DNA from: Pseudomonadota bacterium
GTDB lineage: Bacteria > Pseudomonadota > Alphaproteobacteria > Rhizobiales > Hyphomicrobiaceae
DNA: 13,653 bases
Reading direction: 5' to 3'
NCBI GenBank assembly: GCA_023426855.1
Contig: JAEZBU010000393.1
Span: 1 to 13,653, forward strand
In this document: piece by piece, positions 6,979-13,653 of the stretch
Layout: every line of letters begins with the position of its first letter
How positions within the stretch are numbered: position 1 is the first letter of the stretch
Notes under the pieces: generated by a model
Databases searched by the model: none
What the model saw: only the letters and a program-made list of their open reading frames with translations
Told to the model about the DNA's origin: nothing
Translations under genes and position numbers: made by a program

Positions 6979-9900
6979 CTATGCCACTGGGCCGGTTGTC
7001 AGGGGCTCGATATCCACCAGGAACGCTTTGTATTCCGGTGTCTCGATGTTGGCGTCGCCCACGTAAGGCGTCAGCGTATTCGCGCCGTAGCCCTTCTTGG
7101 TTGCGCCGACAAAGCCCCAGTGCAGCGGGATGCCGACGATATGGACGGTTTTGCCGTCACAGATCATCGGTTTGATGCGCTTGGTAACGACCGCCTTGGC
7201 CTTGATAGACCCGCGCTTCGACCAAACGCGCACCCATCCGCCCTTCTCGATGCCTTTCTCCTTGGCGAGCTGCTCGGAGATTTCCACGAACAGTTCCGGC
7301 TGAAGCATGGCGTTGACCTGCACGTGCTTCGTCCAGAAGTGGAAGTGCTCCGTCAGCCGGTAGGTGACGGCCGCGTACGGGAACTCGCTTGCGTCCCCGA
7401 ACACTTCCATGTCGCCCTTGAACACGCGCGCCGCCGGGTTGCCCCGGATCTTCGCGGCGATCGGGTTGTCGATCGGGCTTTCGAACGGCTCGTAGTGTAC
7501 CGGGAACGGCCCGTCCTTCATCATGCGGCGAACCCACAGGCGCGCCGTGCCTTCCGGGTTCATGATGAAGGGCTGGACAGCTTCCGGCCGTGCGGTCGGT
7601 GCGATGTCAGGCACATCGTAACCCGTCCACCGTTCGCCGTTCCACTCAACCAGCTTCCGCTTCGGATCCCAGGGCTTGCCCTGCAAGTCCGCGGAGGCGC
7701 GATTGTAGAGGATGCGACGGTTGGCGGGCCACGAGAACGCCCAGTTGGAATAGGCGCCCGTGCTGTCCGGATCGTTATTGTCGCGCCGCGCCATGATGTT
7801 GCCGGCCTCCGTGAAGCAGCCGGCATAGATCCAGCAGCCGCACGCAGTGGTTCCATCATCGCGCAGAACGCCGAACCCGGGGACCTGCTTGCCCTTTTGA
7901 AGAACAAGCTTGGTCGGATCTGCTGGATCCTGCACGTCCTCGATCACGTAGCCGTTCAGTTCCTTGGCGATCTCGGCGGAAGCCGGCTCGTTCGGGTCCT
8001 GATAGGGCCAGTGAAGATCCCGGATCGGATCGGCAAATGCGCCGCCTTCCTTCTCGTACAGCTCCTTCAGCCTCAGGTGGATCTGGCTCATGATCCAGAC
8101 GTCCGTCTTGGCCTGTCCTGGAGGTGTGCCGCCAGGCCAGTGCCACTGCAGCCAGCGCGAGGAATTGACGAGCGAGCCTTCATCCTCGGCGAAGCACGTG
8201 GTCGGAAGCTCAAACACTTCCGTTTGGATCTCCTCGGGCTTCGACGGATTGAACTCGCCGTGGTCTTCCCAGAACCGCGCCGTTTCCGTCTCAAGCGGAT
8301 CCATGACGACCAGGAACTTCAGCTTAGCCAACGCTGCTTTGAGCTTGCCCTTGTTGGGGAAGGACAACAGCGGATTGAAGCCTTGGCAGAAGTACCCGTT
8401 CATCTTGCCTTGGTGCATCAGCTCCCAGGCACGCAGGACGTCATAGGTCGGCACGTCGAGCTTTGGCAGGTAGTGATAGGCGAAGTCGTTTTCGGGGGTC
8501 GCAGCGCTTCCCCACATCGCCTTCTGGAAGCTCACGAAGAACTTCTTGTAGTTCTGCCAGTAGCTCATCTGACCCGGTCGCATCGGCTTGAAGCCGCGCG
8601 TCGACATGTAAGTCGACAGGTCTGCCTCACGCTCGCTGGGGATCGTGAGATAACCCGGGAGCAGATTCGACATGAGCCCGATGTCGGTCAGCCCCTGAAT
8701 ATTGGAGTGACCGCGCAACGCATTCATGCCGCCGCCGCGAATGCCGATGTTGCCCAGGATGAGCTGCAGCATCGCCATGCAGCGGATGTTCTGCGAGCCC
8801 TTCGAGTGCTGAGTCCAGCCAAGCGCGTACATCGACGTCATGGCCTTGTCGGGCGCTGACGTCTCCGAGATCATCTTGGCGACCGTGAGGAATTTCTCCT
8901 TCGGTGTACCGCTGATGCGCTCGACCATTTCCGGCGTATACGTTGCGACGTGCTGCTTGAGCAGGTTCCAGACGCAACGCGGATGCTGCAGCGTCTCGTC
9001 GACGACAACAAATCCATCCGGGCCGGTCTCGTATTCCCAGCTTTCGCGATTGTAGTCGCGTTTGGCCTCATCGTACCCGGTGAACAGGCCGTCCTGATAG
9101 CCGAAGCCTTCCTTCACGACGTAGGTCGCGTTGGTGAAAGCCTTCGTATACTCCCACTGCACCTTGTCGTTCTGGATGCAGTAGTTGATGACGCCGAGCA
9201 GGAACGCGATGTCCGTGCCCTGGCGGATCGGAGCATAATAATCAGCAACGGATGCCGAGCGTGTGAAGCGCGGATCGACAACGATAAGCTTGGCGCCACG
9301 GTTCGCCTTGGCCTCGGTCACGCCCTTGAACCCGCAAGGATGCGCCTCGGCGGCGTTACCGCCCATAATGACCACGAGATCCGTGTTCTTGATATCAGTC
9401 CACGAATTCGTCATCGCACCACGGCCGAACGTCGGAGCCAGACTGGCTACCGTCGGGCCGTGTCAGACACGCGCCTGGTTGTCGAAGACCAACATGCCCG
9501 TGCTGCGCACGGCCTTGTAGGTGACGAAAGCGGTTTCGTTGGTGGTCGCAGAGGCCGCCAGGAAACCGGTGGTGATCCATCGGTTGACGGTGGCGCCGTC
9601 GGCGTTTTGGGCGACGAAGTTGGCGTCGCGGTCGGCCTTCATGAGGCGAACGATGCGGTTCAGTGCATCATCCCATGAAAGCTCCTTCCACTCCTTCGAT
9701 CCGGCTTCGCGGACACGCGGCACGGTCGTGCGTGTCGGCGCCTTGACGAAATCGAGGAGGGCGGCACCCTTCGGGCACAGCGTCCCGCGGTTGGTCGGAT
9801 GATCGGAATCGCCTTCGATGTGGAAGATGTCGGCTTTCTCGCCCTTCTTCACATCGCCGCGGCTGTAGAGAATGACGCCACACGCAACCGAGCAGTAGGG

Positions 9901-10062
9901 ACAGGTGTTTCGCGTTTCAGTAGCTTTCGCCAGCTTGAAGGGCCTGACGTGAGCGGCGACCATCGCCTCCGCCTCGCCAAACCCGAGGGCTCCGATAGCC
10001 GACCCCGCTACACCAGCCCCAGCCAGCTTCATAAATTGCCGGCGTGAGACTTCGATGTTCAT
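6979..10062 (-). CDS. fdoG: Selenocysteine-containing formate dehydrogenase catalytic subunit
   Basis: Molybdenum bis-MGD enzyme that oxidises formate to CO2, probably at the periplasmic face. The frame is interrupted only by TGA at 9463-9465, in the context QARV-U-HGPTVASLAPTFGRG. This is the known Sec site of FdnG/FdoG, so the gene is one 1027-aa selenoprotein with Sec200, not two ORFs (E. coli FdoG is 1016 aa with Sec196). The N-terminus has a Tat signal, VSRRQFMKLAGAG (residues 5-17). Cysteines 54, 57, 61 and 96 (CPYCSVAC...CPKG) hold the proximal [4Fe-4S] cluster, and the downstream molybdopterin oxidoreductase and dinucleotide-binding regions are intact. The ATG has AGGAGGAA about 9 bases upstream. 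It ends with TAG, so UGA is not also its terminator. It is the only Sec codon I found in the window and the evident client of the nearby sel genes. Confidence 0.97.
9420..9462 (-). promoter_or_regulatory. SECIS element of fdoG
   Basis: Bacterial selenocysteine insertion element, read by the SelB C-terminal winged helices and lying in the coding sequence right after the UGA. The apical part is AGCCA-GTC-TGGCT (9448-9436), a 5-bp stem with loop GTC starting 19 bases after the UGA, the same design as E. coli fdnG (GCAA-GUC-UUGC). Below it lies a partly paired internal region (CGACGG against CGACGTTC). At the base is a perfect 7-bp helix, CACGGCC (9462-9456) with GGCCGTG (9426-9420), which begins immediately after the UGA. 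The long base helix is more extensive than I would expect from the minimal element. Confidence 0.9.
9463..9465 (-). other. Selenocysteine (UGA) codon 200 of fdoG
   Basis: TGA in the middle of an otherwise continuous formate dehydrogenase frame. The residues on both sides match the active-site segment of FdnG/FdoG, where Sec ligates molybdenum and the following His (here 201) is catalytic. The SECIS hairpin directly downstream and selA, selB, selC and selD in the same window support decoding as Sec. Confidence 0.97.
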
Positions 10063-10083
10063 CGCTTGGGTTCCTCCTCAGGT

Positions 10084-10107
10084 GCCCGTCAACGGATGGA
10101 GACGGGC
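10084..10107 (-). promoter_or_regulatory. Stem-loop in the fdoG 5' leader
   Basis: Perfect 7-bp inverted repeat GCCCGTC/GACGGGC with a 10-base loop, placed a few bases before the fdoG ribosome-binding site. If the promoter proposed at 10115-10143 is right, transcription would start at about 10108 and this stem-loop would form the very 5' end of the operon mRNA. That could stabilise the transcript or modulate translation; the role is inference. Confidence 0.45.
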
Positions 10108-10114
10108 AGTTTTA

Positions 10115-10143
10115 AAACTAGTCCAAGTGTAAATCGCGGTCAA
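10115..10143 (-). promoter_or_regulatory. Candidate promoter of the fdo-sel operon
   Basis: On the minus strand, TTGACC (10143-10138) is followed after 17 bases by TAGTTT (10120-10115), a good -35 box with a weak -10 box. It lies in the divergent region upstream of fdoG, the only sizeable gap before the whole minus-strand gene run. A perfect 12-bp palindrome, AGTTTTAAAACT (10108-10119), overlaps the -10 and predicted start, where a repressor could act. No sigma-54 or FNR site with correct spacing was found. Confidence 0.35.
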
Positions 10144-10256
10144 TTTGCGGTGCAGCAATCGCAGTGCGCCAAGTTTTCAATCAAATCAACACACTATGTC
10201 GGCGTGGAACGGACCCGACCACCCCTGCGTTGCACTAAGCGCCTGGAGGTCACCAC

Positions 10257-10589
10257 ATGTTGAAGAAGCTGCTTGTTCTGGTCGTTGTCGCGATGCCCGC
10301 TCTTCTGCTCGACACCGCCGTGCCGCACGCTCAGCCGGCGCAGCAGAAGCCGGACGAATGCGGCCGGACCGCGCCACCACCGGCACCGGCAACGCAAATG
10401 GAGAAGGGGTCGGATTCGGGCAGCAAAAACATGGGCAGCACGGGATGGTCGGGTGGCGATCGTCAGGTCGGAGCCGGCACGAGTGCGGACCGCAAGTCGA
10501 CGGACAGCGAGCAGCCCGCCACCGCGAAGGGGCTCGATCCCACTAAGGATACATCCTCTCAGCAGCAGGCCGGAACCAAGCCCTGCTGA
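10257..10589 (+). CDS. Small exported protein of unknown function
   Basis: A 110-aa protein with a clear N-terminal signal: two lysines, a hydrophobic core LLVLVVVAMPALLL, then probable cleavage after the AVPHAQ region near residue 26. The mature part is low in hydrophobics, rich in Ser, Gly, Thr, Pro and Gln, and contains STGWSGG and EQPATAKGLDP motifs. From memory these resemble small secreted rhizobial proteins, but I cannot assign a family. It has two cysteines, one early (DECGR) and one as the last residue. The ATG has TGGAGGT seven bases upstream, so the start is secure. It is transcribed divergently from fdoG and may share its control region. The next plus-strand gene is about 350 bases away, so it is probably a separate unit. 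Location in the periplasm is likely; function is unknown. Confidence 0.75.
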   Translation: MLKKLLVLVVVAMPALLLDTAVPHAQPAQQKPDECGRTAPPPAPATQMEKGSDSGSKNMGSTGWSGGDRQVGAGTSADRKSTDSEQPATAKGLDPTKDTSSQQQAGTKPC

Positions 10590-10942
10590 TGCCGCGCACC
10601 CATGGTTGTCGCGCTCGGCGTGGGTGATTGACCGGCCGGTGATTTCCTGTGAATGTTTGCTTGAATGCGCGACGATCTCGCTCCCGCGTGTCGGGGCTCG
10701 AGGCTGACATCATTCCGGCTGGCACTCGGGCACGGTCGCTCCGATCGCGTCGCTGATCTCGACGCGGTAGCGCATTTTCCCAGGACTTATTCGCATATCG
10801 GCGTGCTTTTGTGCGCGTCGGCGCAGTCGCGTTGTTGCGTTCGTGCGTCACCGCCGCCTTGGCATCGTGCGGCCGGCCATGCAGACGCACGTGCAGGCAT
10901 TGCACCGAGCAAAACAACCAGAAAATCGAAGTGGAGGAAGCG
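10590..10942 (+). other. Non-coding spacer of about 350 bases
   Basis: No credible gene on either strand: reading frames here are short, or are extensions and shadows of neighbouring genes. There are weak inverted repeats near the left end (CAGCAGG/CCTGCTG at 10563-10588, CACCCA/TGGGTG at 10597-10626) without T-runs. A promoter for the downstream flavoprotein gene would be expected, but I could not identify convincing -35/-10 or sigma-54 boxes. Confidence 0.5.
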
Positions 10943-12271
10943 ATGAAATTGAATCGCCGCAACATACTGATCGGCGCGGGTGGTCTTGCGGCTGCTGGTG
11001 CTGTGCCGGCGCTGGCGCAACCCGCCGTCGTGCGGCCGGGCGAGCAATTGCTGTCGAAAGGCAAGGGGCCGCGTGTCGTCGTGGCCGGCGGCGGCTGGGG
11101 CGGATTGTCGTTCGCGCGTCACATGCACAAGGTCGCGCCGGATGTGGAAGTCGTTGTGCTCGAGCGCAACCCGATCTTCTTTTCATGCCCGATGAGCAAC
11201 AAGTGGCTGATCGATGTCATCGATACCGATTTCCTCGTCCATGACATGCTTGGGCCGTCGAAGGCTTACGGCTACACGCTGGTGCAGACCGAAATCACCG
11301 GCTTCGAACGCGACAAGAAGCGCGTTCTGACAACAAAAGGCAGCATCGATTACGACTATCTCGTGCTGACCGGCGGCATTCGTCACGCCTACGATGCGTG
11401 GTTTGGAAATGATGTTAAGGCGGCCGAGTACACGCGCGCGGCGTACCCGTCGGCGTATATTCCGAACTCCGAGCACTTCGCGCTGAAGCGCAAGATTCGG
11501 GAGTTCAAAGGCGGCACCATGGTCATGACGCTGCCGCCGCCGCCGCACCGCTGCCCGCCCTCGCCATACGAGCGCGCCTGCATCATGGCGTGGTGGTTCA
11601 AGCACAACAAAATCCCGGGCAAGATCGTTATTCTCGATCCTAAGCCGCGCGTCATGCCGATTGGCGAGGGCTTCCGCGATGCATTCCGCGAACTCTATCC
11701 CGACATCATCACCCACGTGCCGAATGCGAAGATCAAGCAGGTCGATCCGTTCAAGAAGTTCATCGATACGGAAGCTGGCCGCTTTGATTTCGACGACGCG
11801 ATCCTGATGGCGCCGCATCAGGCCAGCGAATTGGTCTGGCATGCGGATCTCATCGGTAAAACGCCCGAGGGAAAGCCAACGGGCTGGGCGGATATCCACC
11901 CCACGCTGCTGCACGCCAAGACGGACGAAAACGTCTACATCATCGGCGACGCAATGGGCGCGGTCTCGCCCTTGTTCGGGCACTATCCAAAGAGCGGTCA
12001 CGTGGCCAATGCGATGGGCCGCATCACCGCCGGGTATATTGCGCAGAGGGTCGCGGGCAAGGAGGTGACAAGCGCGTTGCCAGACAATCTTTGCTATATG
12101 CTGGTCAACGGCGAACCCCGGGAGGCGATTTCAGTGGAGTTCGACTATGCGCTTCGGCCCGACGGCCTGATCGAGCAGACGCAGCGCGACATCGATATCC
12201 GCTCCGCCGATCTTGTGGCCGACGATCTGAAATGGGCTAAGCGGATGTACGACGATTTCCTGACGGTCTGA
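10943..12271 (+). CDS. Flavocytochrome c sulfide dehydrogenase-like flavoprotein
   Basis: A 442-aa FAD-dependent oxidoreductase resembling the flavin subunit (FccB/SoxF) of flavocytochrome c sulfide dehydrogenase. The N-terminus has a Tat-like signal (NRRNILIGAGG, then a hydrophobic stretch ending ALAQP), so the protein is probably periplasmic. The FAD dinucleotide fold is GGGWGG (residues 49-54), with SCPMSN at 81-86 and a second FAD motif IGDAMG (334-339). The FccB signature is present as RCPPSPYERAC (203-213). Cys204 and Cys384 (in NLCYML) sit 180 residues apart, matching the redox-active cysteine pair of the family (161 and 337 in Allochromatium). The start at 10943 has GGAGGAAG upstream; the longer open frame lacks such support. 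No cytochrome c subunit gene is adjacent. selD follows after 54 bases and is probably co-transcribed. Substrate unknown: sulfide, another reduced chalcogen, or something else. Confidence 0.85.
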   Translation: MKLNRRNILIGAGGLAAAGAVPALAQPAVVRPGEQLLSKGKGPRVVVAGGGWGGLSFARHMHKVAPDVEVVVLERNPIFFSCPMSNKWLIDVIDTDFLVHDMLGPSKAYGYTLVQTEITGFERDKKRVLTTKGSIDYDYLVLTGGIRHAYDAWFGNDVKAAEYTRAAYPSAYIPNSEHFALKRKIREFKGGTMVMTLPPPPHRCPPSPYERACIMAWWFKHNKIPGKIVILDPKPRVMPIGEGFRDAFRELYPDIITHVPNAKIKQVDPFKKFIDTEAGRFDFDDAILMAPHQASELVWHADLIGKTPEGKPTGWADIHPTLLHAKTDENVYIIGDAMGAVSPLFGHYPKSGHVANAMGRITAGYIAQRVAGKEVTSALPDNLCYMLVNGEPREAISVEFDYALRPDGLIEQTQRDIDIRSADLVADDLKWAKRMYDDFLTV

Positions 12272-12325
12272 CCGGGTTCAGCCATTTAACGCGCAGCCGC
12301 ATTCCACGCGTCCGGAGACAATGCA

Positions 12326-13375
12326 ATGAACGTTCCGCAAGTGAAGCTCACGAGCCTGGCGCATGGCGGCGGCTGCGGTTGCAAGCTGGCGCCTTCGGTA
12401 TTGCAGCAACTGCTCGCCGACCACCCGGCGGCGGCGCCTTACAAGCAGCTTCTCGTCGGTACTGAAACCGCCGACGACGCCGCCGTCTGGCAGGTCGACG
12501 ACAACACCTGCATCATCGCCACGACCGACTTCTTCATGCCGATGGTGGATGACCCGTTCGACTTTGGGCGCATCGCGGCGACGAATGCCATCTCCGACGT
12601 GTATGCCATGGGCGGCCGTCCAGTGATGGCGCTGGCAATCCTCGGCATGCCGGTCGACAAGATCCCGACAGAAATGGTGCGCGAGATCCTGAAAGGCGGC
12701 GCTGCGATCTGTGCCGAGGCCGGTATTCCGGTCGCTGGTGGACATTCGATCGATTGTCCCGAGCCGGTGTATGGCCTCGCCGTCATCGGCATCTGCAAGC
12801 CGGAGCAGGTGCGGCGCAACGCCAATGCCCGTCCTGGCGACGCACTCATCCTGACCAAGGCGATCGGCGTCGGCATCTATTCGGCTGCGATCAAGAAGGG
12901 CGCGCTGGACCCTGATGGGTACGCCGAGATGATCCGCAGCACGACGTTGCTGAACCGGATTGGCGCGGTGCTGTCCCAGGATGACGCCGTGCATGCGATC
13001 ACCGACGTCACCGGTTTCGGCGTCCTGGGGCACGCCATGGAAATGGCGCGCGGATCGGGTCTTAACCTCGTGATCGAGGCCGACAAGGTGGCGCTGCTCG
13101 GCGCCGCGGCGGATCTGGCGCAGAAGGGCTTTGTCACCGGCGCATCGCATCGCAACTGGGCGAGCTACGGGGAGGGCGTGTCCCTGCCGGCGGACTGGCC
13201 GGACTGGCGGCGTCACCTGTTGACCGACCCGCAGACTTCGGGCGGCTTGTTGATCGCCTGCGAGCCCGATCGCGCGTCCGGGATTCTGCAGAAAATTCAG
13301 GAAGCGGGCTATGCAGCCGCCCGAATCATTGGTCGGGCAGAAGCGGGCAATCCGGGCGTGAAGGTCGTTGGCTGA
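12326..13375 (+). CDS. selD: Selenophosphate synthetase (selenide, water dikinase) SelD
   Basis: Makes selenophosphate from selenide and ATP, the selenium donor for SelA. The 349-aa protein fits the family length (E. coli 347). The glycine-rich catalytic loop is GGGCGCKLAP with Cys17 and Lys20, the same numbers as the essential E. coli residues; here position 17 is Cys, not Sec as in some relatives. Further signatures are DDAAVW (Asp ATP-metal ligands), TTDFFMPMVDDPFDFGRIAA, NAISDVYAMGG, AGGHSID, TDVTGFGVLGH and LTDPQTSGGLL, typical of the PurM/AIR-synthase-like fold. The ATG at 12326 has GGAG eight bases upstream. It lies on the opposite strand from selA and selB, behind a flavoprotein gene with a 54-base gap, so it is probably expressed from a different promoter than the rest of the Sec machinery. 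Confidence 0.97.
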   Translation: MNVPQVKLTSLAHGGGCGCKLAPSVLQQLLADHPAAAPYKQLLVGTETADDAAVWQVDDNTCIIATTDFFMPMVDDPFDFGRIAATNAISDVYAMGGRPVMALAILGMPVDKIPTEMVREILKGGAAICAEAGIPVAGGHSIDCPEPVYGLAVIGICKPEQVRRNANARPGDALILTKAIGVGIYSAAIKKGALDPDGYAEMIRSTTLLNRIGAVLSQDDAVHAITDVTGFGVLGHAMEMARGSGLNLVIEADKVALLGAAADLAQKGFVTGASHRNWASYGEGVSLPADWPDWRRHLLTDPQTSGGLLIACEPDRASGILQKIQEAGYAAARIIGRAEAGNPGVKVVG

Positions 13376-13616
13376 GCTCTAACGGCGGCTTTCATCCCCA
13401 TTATCATATAGCTGTCGCCTGCTGCGATCGTCAGGCGCGCCGTGTCGTATCTATTGAAATAAAATAGAAAAATTAGATATCCGTGCGATTTTCAGTCATG
13501 TGATTATTCTGCCACGGTTCCTCAGTATTGCGGTGTTGGCAAGGTATCGTTAACGGGCGACTCAGTTAATGGTTCTTCCAAATACGGAATTTGATTCCGG
13601 CTATAGGGGGAGCCTC
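13376..13616 (+). other. AT-rich intergenic spacer
   Basis: About 240 bases between selD and the next gene with no credible coding sequence. The stretch around 13450-13485 is strikingly AT-rich compared with its surroundings and contains TTGAAA at 13454-13459, a possible -35 box without a convincing -10. A 6-bp inverted repeat, CGCCTG/CAGGCG (13416-13437), follows selD but has no T-run, so it is at best a weak terminator. The promoter of the next gene probably lies here. Confidence 0.45.
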
Positions 13617-13653
13617 ATGGCTATGCCGAAGATGAAGACGATTGCGCTGGCTA
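13617..13653 (+). CDS. Start of an unidentified gene, cut by the window edge
   Basis: ATG at 13617 preceded by a strong GGGGGAG about five bases upstream. Twelve codons are visible, reading MAMPKMKTIALA. Basic residues followed by the beginning of a hydrophobic run suggest the start of a signal peptide or membrane segment, but too little is present to identify a family. It is on the same strand as selD, 241 bases downstream, and probably has its own promoter. An internal Met at codon 3 or 6 is an alternative start. Confidence 0.6.
   Translation, partial: MAMPKMKTIALA

Noticed and set aside
6964..8859. A 631-codon open frame antisense to fdoG
   Set aside because: It lies exactly opposite a well-recognised enzyme gene, has Arg/His/Ala-rich random-looking protein and no ribosome-binding site; a GC-rich codon-bias shadow.
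9463..9465. fdoG as two genes or a pseudogene broken by a nonsense codon
   Set aside because: The TGA is at the known Sec position, is followed by a SECIS, and the Sec machinery is in the same window.
10151..10173. Sigma-54-like TTGGCGC...TTGC upstream of fdoG (minus strand)
   Set aside because: The GG to GC spacing is two bases too long for a functional -24/-12 promoter.
10563..10626. Terminator hairpins after the small exported gene (CAGCAGG/CCTGCTG; CACCCA/TGGGTG)
   Set aside because: Stems of 6-7 bp with long loops and no following T-run; not convincing as intrinsic terminators.
10811..10942. 44-codon N-terminal extension of the flavoprotein gene
   Set aside because: The ATG at 10943 has GGAGGAAG upstream and begins a Tat-like signal; the extension would bury the signal.
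12321..12329. Mini-ORF ATG-CAA-TGA overlapping the selD start
   Set aside because: GGAG is only about three bases before this ATG but eight before the selD ATG, so the overlap is probably chance.
12278..13216. A 312-codon open frame antisense to selD
   Set aside because: Mirror of the selD coding sequence with low-plausibility composition; shadow frame.
13416..13437. Terminator after selD (CGCCTG/CAGGCG)
   Set aside because: Only 6 bp, 10-base loop and no T-run.

Overview
The window is GC-rich, densely packed bacterial DNA that looks like an alphaproteobacterium, probably Hyphomicrobiales (Rhizobiales). That placement is an inference from codon and protein style; no rRNA or other marker gene is present. 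It holds an almost self-contained selenium module: a selenocysteine-containing, membrane-bound, molybdenum formate dehydrogenase together with the machinery that makes and inserts its selenocysteine.

Minus strand, in transcription order from about 10.1 kb down to 1: fdoG (catalytic subunit, in-frame UGA decoded as Sec200, SECIS hairpin directly after it), fdoH (four-cluster Fe-S subunit), fdoI (cytochrome b subunit), fdhE (maturation factor), selA (selenocysteine synthase), a Sel1-repeat protein, selB (Sec-specific elongation factor), selC (tRNA-Sec) and the start of a small unknown protein. The genes are packed tightly. fdoH/fdoI, selA/Sel1 gene, Sel1 gene/selB and selB/unknown gene all share 4-base ATGA stop-start overlaps, and the largest gap is 40 bases. 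One polycistronic transcript is likely, starting in the 194-base divergent region 10063-10256.

Plus strand from 10257: a small exported Ser/Gly/Thr-rich protein, a roughly 350-base non-coding stretch, a Tat-type flavoprotein resembling the flavin subunit of flavocytochrome c sulfide dehydrogenase, selD (selenophosphate synthetase), an AT-rich spacer, and the first 12 codons of another gene.

Together: SelD makes selenophosphate, SelA converts seryl-tRNA-Sec to selenocysteyl-tRNA-Sec, and SelB delivers it to the UGA of fdoG by recognising the SECIS. FdhE assists assembly, and FdoGHI oxidises formate at the periplasmic face and passes electrons through FeS and heme b to quinone. The most unusual points are that selC lies entirely inside the 3' coding end of selB in the same strand and frame (exactly 32 codons), a Sel1-repeat gene is translationally coupled between selA and selB, and a flavocytochrome-c-like flavoprotein without its cytochrome partner sits directly upstream of selD.
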